Shown here: in pieces, positions 1 to 8,657 of the stretch | Layout of the letters: the number at the start of each line of letters is the position of its first letter | Numbering within the stretch: position 1 is the first letter of the stretch | Assembly: GCF_012427845.1 (NCBI RefSeq) | Contig: NZ_CP038498.1 | Location: 2,666,001 to 2,730,000, forward strand | Source of the DNA: Pectobacterium punjabense | GTDB taxonomy: Bacteria > Pseudomonadota > Gammaproteobacteria > Enterobacterales > Enterobacteriaceae | Reading direction: 5' to 3' | Length of the DNA: 64,000 nt | Made by a program: the position numbers and the translations under genes | Notes under the pieces: generated by a model | What the model was told of the DNA's origin: nothing | Database searches by the model: none | The model's input: only the letters and a program-made list of their open reading frames with translations

Positions 1-244
1 GCATCATCCTTATACGCAGGCGCTGATCCGCGCGATGCCCGATTTTGGCCGTTCGCTGCCGCACAAAAGCCGGTTAAATACCCTGAACGGCGCCATTCCT
101 TCACTGGAACACCTACCGATTGGCTGTCGGCTCGGCCCACGCTGCCCTTATTCACAAAAACAGTGCATGCAAACGCCGCCGCTGCTTTCCGTGAAGAACC
201 ACTTATATGCCTGCCACTTCCCGCTCAACATGGAGGAACCGTGA
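1..244 (+). CDS. sapD: SapD C-terminus (5' truncated by window edge)
   Basis: This is the last 80 codons of the ATPase subunit SapD of the Sap (putrescine/antimicrobial-peptide associated) ABC transporter, read in frame from base 2. The fragment carries the C-terminal region typical of Opp/Dpp-type ATPases, including [11 protein letters not shown] and the following cysteines (C-N-C pattern around codons 40-70), and ends in a tail closely resembling E. coli SapD ([12 protein letters not shown]). Its TGA stop at 242-244 overlaps the ATG of sapF at 244-246, so the two are translationally coupled. The ATP-binding motifs lie upstream, outside the window. Identity rests on the tail sequence plus the sapF neighbour. 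Confidence 0.93.
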   Translation, partial: HHPYTQALIRAMPDFGRSLPHKSRLNTLNGAIPSLEHLPIGCRLGPRCPYSQKQCMQTPPLLSVKNHLYACHFPLNMEEP

Positions 245-1059
245 TGGTTGAGATGCTGCTTGAAGCCCGCAACCTGACCAAGACGTTCCGCTACCGAACC
301 GGGCTGTTCCGTCGTCAGCATGTTGAAGCGGTGAAATCCGTCAGCTTTACGCTACGTGAACGCCAGACGCTCGCTATCATCGGCGAGAACGGTTCGGGGA
401 AATCGACGCTGGCGAAAATGCTGTCAGGGATGATCGCCCCGACGTCCGGCGAACTGGTTATCGATGATCATCCGCTGCATTACGGCGATTATGGCTATCG
501 CAGCCAGCGCATCCGCATGATCTTTCAGGATGCGAGCAATGCGCTCAACCCGCGTCAGCGTATCGGACAACTGTTGGATGTTCCCCTGCGGCTGAATACC
601 GACCTCAGCGCCGAAGCGCGCGAAAGAGCGATTAATCAGGCGCTACAGCAGGTCGGGTTACGACCCGATCACGCTTATTACTATCCGCATGCACTTGCGC
701 CGGGGCAAAAACAGCGCGTCGGTCTGGCACGCGCGCTCATTCTGCAACCGAAAGTGATTGTCGCCGATGAAGCGCTGGCGTCGCTGGATATGTCTATGCG
801 GTCACAGATTATTAATCTGATGCTGGAATTACAGGAAAAGCACGGTATCTCTTATATTTACGTGACGCAGCATCTGGGCATGATGAAGCACATCAGCGAT
901 CAGATTCTGGTGATGCAGGCAGGCGAAGTGGTCGAACGCGGCAGTACCGCCGATGTGTTGTCCGCCCCGCTCCATGACCTGACGAAACGTTTGATTGCCA
1001 GTCATTTCGGCGAAGCGCTCAGCGCGGATGCCTGGCGACGCGACGGCGCACAACGTTAA
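244..1059 (+). CDS. sapF: SapF, ATP-binding subunit of Sap ABC transporter
   Basis: A 271-residue ATPase, close to the 268 of E. coli SapF. Walker A is GENGSGKST near residue 48, and the Walker B-like VIVADEALASLD appears near residue 175. The signature loop reads ALAPGQKQRVGLARAL instead of the canonical LSGGQ, a known feature of SapF-like subunits. I chose ATG 244 because it overlaps the sapD stop (ATGA); longer in-frame readings upstream run through sapD. SapF works with SapD as the cytoplasmic motor for the SapBC membrane pore, linked to peptide resistance and putrescine export. It is the last gene of the sap operon; fabI follows after 192 bp with its own leader. Confidence 0.95.
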   Translation: MVEMLLEARNLTKTFRYRTGLFRRQHVEAVKSVSFTLRERQTLAIIGENGSGKSTLAKMLSGMIAPTSGELVIDDHPLHYGDYGYRSQRIRMIFQDASNALNPRQRIGQLLDVPLRLNTDLSAEARERAINQALQQVGLRPDHAYYYPHALAPGQKQRVGLARALILQPKVIVADEALASLDMSMRSQIINLMLELQEKHGISYIYVTQHLGMMKHISDQILVMQAGEVVERGSTADVLSAPLHDLTKRLIASHFGEALSADAWRRDGAQR

Positions 1060-1251
1060 CCTCCGTGTATTCCGGCGGGCAGTACCGCTAAACCACTGGA
1101 CGGTGGAAAATGGGGATACTGCTCGGAGTACCCCTACCGCCCCCAACATGGTAGAATTACGCGGTTTATTCATCTCGGTCGTCACCTGCCGCGTAGGTTT
1201 ACGGGCACAGACGTGGCGATCGCAGCAACAATGATCACAAGGATTACTGCT

Positions 1252-2040
1252 ATGGGTTTTCTTACCGGTAAGCGCATTCTGGTAACAGGCGTTGCCAGCA
1301 ACCGTTCTATTGCCTACGGTATTGCACAAGCAATGCAACGTGAAGGTGCCGAACTGGCGTTCACGTATCAGAACGAAAAATTGAAAGCACGCGTTGAAGG
1401 CTTTGCCAGCGAACTGGGTTCCAGCATCGTTCTGCCGTGTGATGTCGCTGAAGATGCGAGCATCGAGGCACTGTTTACCGAACTGGCTAACGTATGGCCT
1501 AACTTTGATGGCTTCGTGCACTCTATTGCTTACGCACCGGGTGACCAACTGGACGGTGACTACGTTGATGCCGTGACCCGTGAAGGTTTCAACATCGCTC
1601 ATGATATCAGCTCTTACAGCTTCGTCGCGATGGCGAAAGCCTGCCGTAAAATGCTGAACCCGAACTCTGCACTGGTTACCCTGTCCTACCTGGGTGCCGA
1701 GCGTGCCATCCCTAACTACAACGTGATGGGTCTGGCAAAAGCCTCTCTGGAAGCAAACGTACGTTACATGGCGAACGCTATGGGTGCTCAGGGCGTGCGC
1801 GTCAACGCCATCTCTGCGGGTCCGATTCGTACACTGGCCGCATCCGGCATCAAAGACTTCAAGAAAATGCTGTCGCATTGCGAAGCCGTTACGCCAATCC
1901 GCCGTGTCGTGACCATTGAAGACGTGGGCAACTCTGCTGCGTTCCTGTGTTCCGATCTGGCTGCCGGTATCTCCGGTGAAGTTCTGCACGTTGACGGCGG
2001 CTTCAGCATCGCTGCAATGAACGAGCTGGAACTGAAGTAA
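1252..2040 (+). CDS. fabI: Enoyl-ACP reductase (NADH) FabI
   Basis: A 262-residue short-chain dehydrogenase, the same length as E. coli FabI, that performs the last reduction of each fatty-acid elongation cycle using NADH. The start [13 protein letters not shown] matches the family; in-frame codons upstream (from 1213) are not conserved. The nucleotide-binding segment [13 protein letters not shown] is present. The active-site tyrosines and lysine appear in the stretch [20 protein letters not shown] (Tyr146, Tyr156 and Lys163 by E. coli numbering). The HSIAYAP segment around residue 90 is the usual triclosan-contact region and contains Ala rather than an unusual residue at the Gly93-equivalent neighbourhood. 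It is monocistronic, ending in a strong hairpin at 2048-2076. Confidence 0.97.
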   Translation: MGFLTGKRILVTGVASNRSIAYGIAQAMQREGAELAFTYQNEKLKARVEGFASELGSSIVLPCDVAEDASIEALFTELANVWPNFDGFVHSIAYAPGDQLDGDYVDAVTREGFNIAHDISSYSFVAMAKACRKMLNPNSALVTLSYLGAERAIPNYNVMGLAKASLEANVRYMANAMGAQGVRVNAISAGPIRTLAASGIKDFKKMLSHCEAVTPIRRVVTIEDVGNSAAFLCSDLAAGISGEVLHVDGGFSIAAMNELELK

Positions 2041-2047
2041 GTCATCA

Positions 2048-2076
2048 AAAGTAGCCTATCTTGGATAGGCTACTTT
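2048..2076 (+). terminator. Rho-independent terminator of fabI
   Basis: A perfect 9-bp stem, GTAGCCTAT (2051-2059) and ATAGGCTAC (2065-2073), with a short loop, preceded by AAAA and followed by TTTCTCTC. It begins 8 bases after the fabI stop. Confidence 0.88.
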
Positions 2077-2227
2077 CTCTCATTCAAATATTCTCTACTT
2101 CTATTTATTATTCCTCTTAGCTTTTGGCTATGCATTTCTGCTTTCGCGTTAATAGCGAATACGGTATTACCGAATTATGGGCAGATAATGAGATAGCCGA
2201 AATTTACTATTTTACATGGAGTGTTAT

Positions 2228-2863
2228 ATGGTTATTCAAAAAGTCCGTGCAAACGACAGCTTTATTGAAGAATTGTTAAATGGATGGATTAGCGCAAATC
2301 AACGCTATGTTGAACTATTAAACAGAACAGATTGCTGCTGGTGGTACAACGAACGCACGAATGTCAGCGTTCTCGCTGGGGCGGCGTGGTCATTAGGCTG
2401 GACAGCGATTGAAGAATATCCGTCAGATAAGAAAATAAAGGGTTATACAGGAGAAAACCCTGATAGCAATACAAGCAAAGGTCGAGTTGATCTTTATATA
2501 AAAAATGAATTGGAAAGTATTGCCCTCGAGGCTAAGCATGTATGGCACAACCTAGATAAAAATATAAACAAAGATATCTGTTATATCGGTTCTGCACGCA
2601 GAGATACTGAGTGTCTGAGAAACCAAGCAGACCGCCATTTTGCAGCAACATTTATTGTTTTCTACACTAAAGAAAGCCTAAATGAATTTATTCTCGAAGA
2701 ACGTATCACCTCTACGATTAACAATGCCATAGAAAATTTAGACATTGATTCAATTGCATATGCCTATCTTATCGATAATAAATCCCCCTTTATGAATGAG
2801 GCAAAATATTACTATCAAAGCGTTGCCGTAATACTGGAACAAGTTGAGCTAAACCTTAAGTAA
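2228..2863 (+). CDS. Hypothetical protein, possible PD-(D/E)XK-like fold
   Basis: A 211-residue protein that I cannot assign to a named family. I chose ATG 2228 over ATG 2216 because GGAG at 2218-2221 sits six bases before it. It has no signal peptide or membrane segment. Residues 85-108 read like GRVDLYI...IALEAKHVW, which has the D-x(n)-E-x-K spacing of PD-(D/E)XK nucleases; this is only a pattern match. A Cys-Cys-Trp-Trp patch lies near residue 33. The gene is visibly AT-richer than fabI and faces a convergent cluster of four small unknown genes, which suggests horizontal gain. It could be a stand-alone accessory gene or part of a defence or toxin locus; neither is shown. Confidence 0.7.
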   Translation: MVIQKVRANDSFIEELLNGWISANQRYVELLNRTDCCWWYNERTNVSVLAGAAWSLGWTAIEEYPSDKKIKGYTGENPDSNTSKGRVDLYIKNELESIALEAKHVWHNLDKNINKDICYIGSARRDTECLRNQADRHFAATFIVFYTKESLNEFILEERITSTINNAIENLDIDSIAYAYLIDNKSPFMNEAKYYYQSVAVILEQVELNLK

Positions 2864-2874
2864 GTGGTTATCCA

Positions 2875-3240
2875 TCACATATCCTTCGGAATCAAACCAC
2901 AGTCCAGCAACAACACACCGGGCGACGGCCTGACGGGATGATTGTTCACATCCAGTTCGGTCCAATATTCACGTCGTTCGGTTTCATGATCCTCAATAAT
3001 ACGATATTCCGATGACGGCGTTGTGGTACGGGTAGCAGGTAACTGAATCACGCTGGCAGAAGCGGTTATTTGATGCCGCTGGCAAAATTGCAGGCACTGA
3101 ATAGCATCGTCGAGTTGCAGTTTGCTTTGTAAAGCAGACGTATCCCCCTGTGACAGGCGGCTAACGGCTTGCCCCCGCAAAGCCATTAGCGCATTGAGAA
3201 CATCCGTGAAGCGGTATTGTGTTTTATCTTCAGGCATCAT
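2875..3240 (-). CDS. Hypothetical protein (last gene of small cluster)
   Basis: A 121-residue soluble protein of unknown function. The first 60 residues are rich in Leu, Gln and Arg (LNALMALRGQAVSRLSQGD... LDDAIQCLQFCQRH), which looks helical. The second half (EYRIIEDHETERREYWTELDVNN) looks like beta strands. It starts five bases after the stop of the preceding gene (3246), so it is very probably co-transcribed with it. Two ATGs occur in tandem (3240 and 3237) and I cannot decide between them. Its stop lies 11 bases from the stop of the convergent gene at 2228-2863. No homology is recognised. Confidence 0.65.
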   Translation of the reverse strand: MMPEDKTQYRFTDVLNALMALRGQAVSRLSQGDTSALQSKLQLDDAIQCLQFCQRHQITASASVIQLPATRTTTPSSEYRIIEDHETERREYWTELDVNNHPVRPSPGVLLLDCGLIPKDM

Positions 3241-3245
3241 TATTC

Positions 3246-3620
3246 TTATCGAGTTGGGAAAGGGACATCCTGTTTTTTCAGCAGAGACACATCAATCAGA
3301 TAACGCAGCATATTCCGATCATATTCCAAATCGGTACTGGCGTATTGTTCCGGTTCGCGATTTACCCATGAATCAGTTACCCGAACGCCAGCCGGTGAGC
3401 CATCGAGCCTCAACGCATAGATAAAAAACCCCGTCCAACTCCGATGAAAACAGAGCCAGCCGTCCTCAAAATAGATAAACCATTTATCTTCCATTTGTTT
3501 TGGAACAATACCGTGCTTCATTTTTTCCGCTTCAGCGTCTGTAAACAGGGCCTGAAAGTTAAGCGGCGTCGTTTGCTGCGGTGCGGGGAGACGTTTCCAG
3601 TCTTTTGCCTGAGCGTGCAT
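3246..3620 (-). CDS. Hypothetical protein, WFIYFEDGWLCFHRSWTG motif
   Basis: A 124-residue protein. I place the start at ATG 3620 (MHAQAKDWKRLP), just downstream of the previous stop (3625), with AAGGA and GAG sequences upstream; the longer in-frame reading from 3701 overlaps the neighbouring gene extensively and is unlikely. The most striking segment, around residue 50, is rich in aromatic residues (W-F-I-Y-F-E-D-G-W-L-C-F-H-R-S-W-T-G). I recall similar segments in small uncharacterised proteins, some of them near toxin loci, but no function is established from this sequence. It sits third in a four-gene minus-strand operon. No signal peptide or transmembrane helix is seen. Confidence 0.65.
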   Translation of the reverse strand: MHAQAKDWKRLPAPQQTTPLNFQALFTDAEAEKMKHGIVPKQMEDKWFIYFEDGWLCFHRSWTGFFIYALRLDGSPAGVRVTDSWVNREPEQYASTDLEYDRNMLRYLIDVSLLKKQDVPFPTR

Positions 3621-3624
3621 AAAT

Positions 3625-4011
3625 TTACTCGTTTCCTTGTGGCAAGCTGGTAAGAATATGCTGCAACAAAGCAATAAAGGCTTGTTTATCTGCCAAACCA
3701 TTCAGCACGCGGCTGGATACCACCGTGGTGTCCAGTAATGTGATCTGCTCAATAGCATTGTGCAACATAGGGCCGAATGCTGCTGGTTCCTGTTTGCGTG
3801 CGGTGGCATAGAGCGTCTCAGCATAAAAATCAAAGGCATCAAAGCCGCAGCAGGCAGCCATACACTCGGTTTCAATACGTCGCAATAAAGGTAACAATCC
3901 TTCGAGCAGGTAATCAACATTAACAGCCTGCTGATACCGTCCCGTTAAATCAGGCAAGACAATGCAGTCGTCATCTCCTATCGAGATAAAATTTTCCTTA
4001 ATAAGCGCCAT
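3625..4011 (-). CDS. Hypothetical protein, CCGFDAFDF motif (DUF6331-like?)
   Basis: A 128-residue acidic protein. The start is ATG 4011 (MALIKENF), supported by AAGGAG seven bases upstream. The preceding gene's TAA (4013-4015) lies one base before it, so the two are translationally coupled. The central segment IETECMAACCGFDAFDF has a Cys-Cys-Gly-x-Asp-Ala-Phe core that I associate tentatively with an uncharacterised family (DUF6331); this needs a profile search. It is the second gene of the four-gene cluster. The size, acidity and arrangement would fit an immunity-type protein, but no toxin gene is present next to it. Confidence 0.65.
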   Translation of the reverse strand: MALIKENFISIGDDDCIVLPDLTGRYQQAVNVDYLLEGLLPLLRRIETECMAACCGFDAFDFYAETLYATARKQEPAAFGPMLHNAIEQITLLDTTVVSSRVLNGLADKQAFIALLQHILTSLPQGNE

Positions 4012-4012
4012 G

Positions 4013-4336
4013 TTAGTCTCCTTCCACTTCAGTTCCATACATCAGGTATTCCCATTCAATGAATTTCTGAAAAGAACCGGTAAATTCTACCCGAGGGAAG
4101 TTGGCAAACTCCCTTTGCATGGCCCAGGTCAGGTGCACAACGGATACGCGATCGAGCTCCTGAGTATGTTTCAGCAAGATGTCATCGCTACCATCACGAT
4201 AAGCGATGACTGCTATCTCAATGCCATAAAGTGGATGAACTGTGGGTTGTTCCTGTTGATATTCTGCCAGTAAAGCCTGCTGTTTCTTACCGTTGGCATA
4301 TTCCCAGCCGGCGGGGAGTTTTGGTGTAGAAGACAT
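4013..4336 (-). CDS. Hypothetical protein, VVHLTW motif (first of cluster)
   Basis: A 107-residue acidic protein. The N-terminus KLPAGWEYANGKKQQALLAEYQQE and the central V-S-V-V-H-L-T-W segment (about residue 66) resemble a group of small uncharacterised bacterial proteins that I recall but cannot name. A GxxY-(x)-IEIAVIAYRDGSDD segment looks like two beta strands. It is the first gene of the minus-strand operon 4336 to 2875. The 100 bases upstream to apbE (4337-4437) must hold its promoter; I see no clear consensus there. Possible roles include immunity or antitoxin function, which is inference from size and context only. Confidence 0.65.
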   Translation of the reverse strand: MSSTPKLPAGWEYANGKKQQALLAEYQQEQPTVHPLYGIEIAVIAYRDGSDDILLKHTQELDRVSVVHLTWAMQREFANFPRVEFTGSFQKFIEWEYLMYGTEVEGD

Positions 4337-4437
4337 TGTACGTCCTTGTGTAATAGGAAAAATTCATTCTGCCGACATGGAGAGGAAATCGTACACCAGT
4401 AATTGCTACACAGAAAACGCTGATGAAACGTTCATTT

Positions 4438-5409
4438 TCACAACACCATCACCGAATAATCCTTATCCAGCAATTCAAACCTATAATGTCGCTGAGAAGA
4501 AAAGATAATCTCTCGCGCTTTTGTCACAAATATCGCTTCAATATCCGGCTGGTGTTGTAAAAACTTGATACCTGCGTCCACGCCCATGCCGTAGAGCAAT
4601 GTCGTATAGATATCACCATCGAGGGAATCGTTCGAAATAACCGTCACGCTGTGCAGTTCATTATCAAGCGGATAACCCGTACGCGGGTCGAGAATATGAT
4701 GATAGATACGATCGTGCACGGTGAAAAAGCGCTCATAGACACCGGATGTCACCACGGATTTATTCTTCACCTTAATCACACCGAGCAGGCTATCGCGATC
4801 CGCAAAAGGTTTCTGCAATCCCACGCTCCATAGCCCTTGTTCATCCGTCAACGCACTGCCGATAGCCAGCACATTGCCTCCCAGATTAATCAGTGCATCC
4901 TGAATAGCGTGTTGATGCAGTACGTCCCTGACGATATCGGCAATATAACCTTTCGCAATCGCGCCCAGGTCGATCTCCATTCCTGCTTTTTCTAACAATA
5001 CGGCACAGTCTTGCTCTCTAAGGATAATGCGTTCGGGATCGGTTAATGCCAGCGCCCGATCTATCGATTCCCTGTCAGGCACCGTGCTGCCGCTAAAACC
5101 GATTTTCCAGAGTTTGACGACAGGGCCGATCGCCACGTTAAAGCGACTATTTTCAAGCAGACTTACCGTTTTAGCGCGCTTAATCAGCGCAAAGACAATC
5201 GAGCTTACCGAAACGAATGCTTTCCCCGCCGCGTGGTTGATGCTCATCACTTCCGACTGCGCTCGATTAACGGTGAGCAAATCTTCAAGCTGCTTGATGC
5301 GATGGAAAACTTGCCTGACGGCGGTTTCATCATGGACAAACAGTTTGAGCAAAATGGGGCTGCCCATTAGGTGAATGGAATAGACGTACGCGTTATCGAC
5401 AGAAGGCAT
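4438..5409 (-). CDS. ApbE-type FAD:protein FMN transferase
   Basis: A 323-residue ApbE-family flavin transferase, which moves FMN from FAD onto a Thr or Ser of a target protein. Family marks seen are MGSPILLKLF near the start, a central IDLGAIAKGYIADIV segment, INLGGNVLAIG, and the C-terminal HHILDPRTGYPLDN and TTLLYGMGVDAGIKFL. I chose ATG 5409 because GGGAG lies eight bases upstream; a start at 5499 would overlap the next gene's stop. No signal peptide or lipobox is seen, so this is a cytoplasmic type rather than the periplasmic lipoprotein ApbE. It lies 89 bases behind the reductase gene, whose FMN-binding domain carries the target motif. The two are inferred to be one operon. Confidence 0.9.
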   Translation of the reverse strand: MPSVDNAYVYSIHLMGSPILLKLFVHDETAVRQVFHRIKQLEDLLTVNRAQSEVMSINHAAGKAFVSVSSIVFALIKRAKTVSLLENSRFNVAIGPVVKLWKIGFSGSTVPDRESIDRALALTDPERIILREQDCAVLLEKAGMEIDLGAIAKGYIADIVRDVLHQHAIQDALINLGGNVLAIGSALTDEQGLWSVGLQKPFADRDSLLGVIKVKNKSVVTSGVYERFFTVHDRIYHHILDPRTGYPLDNELHSVTVISNDSLDGDIYTTLLYGMGVDAGIKFLQHQPDIEAIFVTKAREIIFSSQRHYRFELLDKDYSVMVL

Positions 5410-5498
5410 AGGGTAGCTCCCATGAACAGATTGCAGTGCAGAGAGTAAACGGTCGAAACAGGGCGAACGCCCTTTCAGGGCGCTCGCCAGCGGCTCCA

Positions 5499-8372
5499 CT
5501 ATTCCATCATAGCCGACTGTTTTTCAGCGATGTTATCCGTGGATTTCACAAATTTGGCTTTACGCGCCTTAGCAGGCAAAAAACCGGAATGGCGCGGTGC
5601 TCGAGCATACGCCGCGGCCTGAATCCCCGCCTGAATACCGAAGATAATGATATCCGCCACGGCGTTGCCGCCAATGCGGTTCGCGCCGTGAATCCCCCCC
5701 ACCACTTCCCCTGCCGCATAAGCGCCAGAAATCGTCTCTTTGTGACGGTTCAACACTTCCGCTTTCGCGTTAATCGTCACACCGCCCATTGTATGGTGCA
5801 CGCCTGGCGCAACTTTAATCGCGTAGTAAGGTGCCTGATTCAACGGGTCGCGCATGCCCGTTGAACGACCAAAGTCCTCATCGTGTTTGTCGGCAATAAA
5901 GGTATTGTAGCGTTCAAGCGTGGCTTGCAGAGCCGCCTGCGGTATGTCGAGTTTCTCGGCCAGTTCCGCCACGCTGCTGGCGCTGACGGTCAGCCCTTGA
6001 GCGACATATTCTTCAACTGCCCGGTTGCGATTTCTTACCTGTTCATCAAACAGGATATACGCGTATTCTTCCGGCAAATTGACGATGGCGGACGAGACGT
6101 TATCCCGCGTCTCCATTTCGTTAAAGAAACGTTCTCCACGCTGCGACACCAGAATAGCGCCACCGCCGCGAATGGATTCGGAGATCAGATAAGACGTCGT
6201 CTGTTCAACCGTCGGATGGGTTTGAATTTCCCCCATGTCCACCGTATCCGCGCCGATCTGCTCCAGCAGACGAATGCCGCCACCCGTTGCGCCTTTATGG
6301 TTGGTGGTGACGAAGCCTTTTAGGTCTGGGCGGTATGACTCCACCATCGCCTGATTGGCACTAAAACCGCCTGTCGCGACAATCACCGCTTTTGTCGCAA
6401 TCAGGCTCACTTCCTGTTCATCATTGACGACTCTGACGGCACTAACCTTGCCCTTCTCCTGCACAATTTCGGTTACCGACGTTTCCAGCAGCACCTCAAT
6501 ATTGTATTTATTGAGGTTCTTAATCAGCCCGCTGACCAGATAACCGCCCACCGCTGCGCCGTTGGCAGGCCGATGTGTTCTGTCCACGCTCATGCCGCCC
6601 GTCGTGGTGATGTCGCTCAGCTCAATATCGTGCTGCGCCAGCCAGTTAATCGCGTCAGAGGCGTGATCGACAAAATATTGCACCAGCGTTGGGTTATTTT
6701 TCTGCTTTCCGCTTTTCAGCGTTTCGTTATAAAACAGCGCATGGCTATCTTCAATACCTTTATTTTGCTGGAAGACAGTACCCGCCGCGTTCATACCAGC
6801 CGAAGCCTTGATGGTATTGCCGCCGATGACGGGCATCTTTTCAATGACGATAACGCGCGCGCCCTCTTCGCTGGCCTGAATCGCCGCCGCCAACCCCGAG
6901 CCACCGCTGCCAATCACCACGACGTCCGCTTCTCGGCGCGCATCTGGGTTACCGCCATCGGCAATAATGGCGTCTTTGCTCGATTTCACCATCGCCTTAG
7001 TGACGGCTTTTTTAATCGCTTCACTTTGCGCCGTTGCGCCCGTAACAGCATCAACGTGCGGACTGTTGGTATCCAGAATGCGTTCGCGAATAATTTCAAA
7101 ACTGATTTTCAGCGAATCATCAATCTCGCTATTACCCAGCGCAATATCGGCGACTCGATTTTGCTCGAAATGGACGGTAATTTGCAGTTCGCCACATTCG
7201 TCCTGAACATTTTCCTGATACACCCCAGATTTAAATTTCTTACCGGTTAAATTTACGTCCCGAATCATGGCTTCGACTAATGAAAAACGCCACAGCGGTT
7301 CGGGAATCATTAATGCTTCACGTTTATCGCTGGCAATATACAGATCGAGTTTTTTCTGTTGGGCAATACAATCCGTCCAGTCTGGATAAGCGATACAGGC
7401 TCTGCCAACGGCAATCAGGTCGTAACCCTTTTCTAACGCCGCCTCGGCATCGGCTTGATTGACAATATCTCCTACGCCAATAACCGGAATCGCCGCTAAT
7501 GTCGCAGAACGACGCGCAACATATTTTTTAATCAGCGGTGTCGGATCGTTTGTCTCGATAATCGATGAGCGCAAGATATTGCCCATCGAGAAGTGGACGT
7601 AATCCAGTCCGCGCGCCGCCAGTTTTTCCAGCAGGTAGAGCGAATCATCAAAATGAATGCCCGGTTCTTCGATTTCTTCTGGCGAGAAGCGATAGCCGAT
7701 GATAAAGGACGGATCGGCGTACTTACCGGCGACGTCATGGGCAATATCCAGAACGGCAAGCGGAAACGCCGCGCGTTTGTCACGGCTGCCGCCCCATTGA
7801 TCTGAGCGCTGATTAGAGTGAGGGGAATAAAATTGCTGGATCAGGTAGGTGTTGGCTCCGTGAATTTCTACACCATCGAAACCCGCCTGAATGGCGCGAT
7901 GGACGGCATCACCAAACTTCCCAATCATCGCTTCAACTTCATCACCTGACAACGCGACCGGAACGATGGCACCCGCGCGCGGTGCCGCGATGGCGCTAGG
8001 GGCAACTGGCGTCGCACCGCCAATGAAACGCGGCTCAACCATACGGCCGCCATGATAAATTTGCAGGATCGCCGTCGAGCCTTTTTCTTTAATCGCTGTC
8101 GCAATTTTGGCGAGTCCGGCAATTTTATCGTCGTTGTCGATCCCTATCGCACCGGGAAAGGCCAACCCTTTGTCATCAATAAAACAACACTCCACAATCA
8201 CGGTGCCGATGCTGCCAGCTCTGAGCTGATAATATTCCACCAGCTCTTTGGTTACGCTCCCATCGTAAAACCCACTACAGGTGGTCATGGGGGCCATCAG
8301 TACCCGATTTTTCAGCGTCGCACCGTTGGGGAGTGTAAAAGCGGCAAATAAATCATGGTGATTATTCTTCAT
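5499..8372 (-). CDS. Three-domain flavoprotein reductase (OYE + FMN_bind + FAD_binding_2), fumarate-reductase-like
   Basis: A 957-residue protein built of three parts. Residues 1-370 are an Old Yellow Enzyme-like NADH:flavin oxidoreductase barrel (MAPMTTCSG, HGANTYLIQQF, QRSDQWGGS). Residues 375-465 are an FMN_bind domain containing DAVTGAT at 441-447, where ApbE would attach FMN to Thr447. Residues 480-957 are an FAD-binding fumarate reductase-type domain (GSGGSG 488-493, HHTMGG, GGNAVADIIIFG). No signal peptide is present, so it is cytoplasmic. This layout is known from NADH-dependent fumarate and acrylate-type reductases such as the Klebsiella cytosolic enzyme. The start MKNNHHDLF is preferred over the longer reading from 8483. 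The physiological acceptor cannot be read from sequence; fumarate, urocanate and acrylate-type enoates are candidates. Confidence 0.9.
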   Translation of the reverse strand: MKNNHHDLFAAFTLPNGATLKNRVLMAPMTTCSGFYDGSVTKELVEYYQLRAGSIGTVIVECCFIDDKGLAFPGAIGIDNDDKIAGLAKIATAIKEKGSTAILQIYHGGRMVEPRFIGGATPVAPSAIAAPRAGAIVPVALSGDEVEAMIGKFGDAVHRAIQAGFDGVEIHGANTYLIQQFYSPHSNQRSDQWGGSRDKRAAFPLAVLDIAHDVAGKYADPSFIIGYRFSPEEIEEPGIHFDDSLYLLEKLAARGLDYVHFSMGNILRSSIIETNDPTPLIKKYVARRSATLAAIPVIGVGDIVNQADAEAALEKGYDLIAVGRACIAYPDWTDCIAQQKKLDLYIASDKREALMIPEPLWRFSLVEAMIRDVNLTGKKFKSGVYQENVQDECGELQITVHFEQNRVADIALGNSEIDDSLKISFEIIRERILDTNSPHVDAVTGATAQSEAIKKAVTKAMVKSSKDAIIADGGNPDARREADVVVIGSGGSGLAAAIQASEEGARVIVIEKMPVIGGNTIKASAGMNAAGTVFQQNKGIEDSHALFYNETLKSGKQKNNPTLVQYFVDHASDAINWLAQHDIELSDITTTGGMSVDRTHRPANGAAVGGYLVSGLIKNLNKYNIEVLLETSVTEIVQEKGKVSAVRVVNDEQEVSLIATKAVIVATGGFSANQAMVESYRPDLKGFVTTNHKGATGGGIRLLEQIGADTVDMGEIQTHPTVEQTTSYLISESIRGGGAILVSQRGERFFNEMETRDNVSSAIVNLPEEYAYILFDEQVRNRNRAVEEYVAQGLTVSASSVAELAEKLDIPQAALQATLERYNTFIADKHDEDFGRSTGMRDPLNQAPYYAIKVAPGVHHTMGGVTINAKAEVLNRHKETISGAYAAGEVVGGIHGANRIGGNAVADIIIFGIQAGIQAAAYARAPRHSGFLPAKARKAKFVKSTDNIAEKQSAMME

Positions 8373-8657
8373 AGCGAATACTCCACTTAAAATAAAAACT
8401 CTGTTCGCAAATGAATCGGAAGTTGCCGTATTTGTTTTTATTAATTTTTTTGGCTGATAATTTGCGAACTTATTACTTACCAAGTATCTATTTTTTTAAC
8501 GGTTATAAAATGTTTTTTTACTATTTAAACTATTTTGTAGTTCCGATTTTATTAAGGGTATTCGCACAACTCTTTTTTATATTTAATATTCCATTTACTT
8601 CATTAACATTTCATTATCCTGAAAATAACCAATCAGATATTATTGATATTCTGCATA
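8373..8657. other. AT-rich intergenic region upstream of reductase gene
   Basis: This stretch has very low GC and should contain the promoter of the minus-strand reductase-apbE operon. A plus-strand reading of 88 codons exists here, but it is composed of Phe, Leu and Tyr runs typical of AT-rich noncoding DNA and has no ribosome-binding site. A clear operator was not seen. TTATTACTTACC and several A/T runs could bind H-NS-type silencers. Confidence 0.5.

Noticed and set aside
1060..1251. Terminator or small gene between sapF and fabI
   Set aside because: A GGGGATACT/AGTACCCC dyad is imperfect and lacks a T-tract; a short frame there shows no conservation.
829..1989. 386-codon minus-strand open reading frame across sapF-fabI
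   Set aside because: It lies antisense to two clear core genes, has a Cys/His/Arg-rich composition typical of reversed coding DNA, and no ribosome-binding site or family match.
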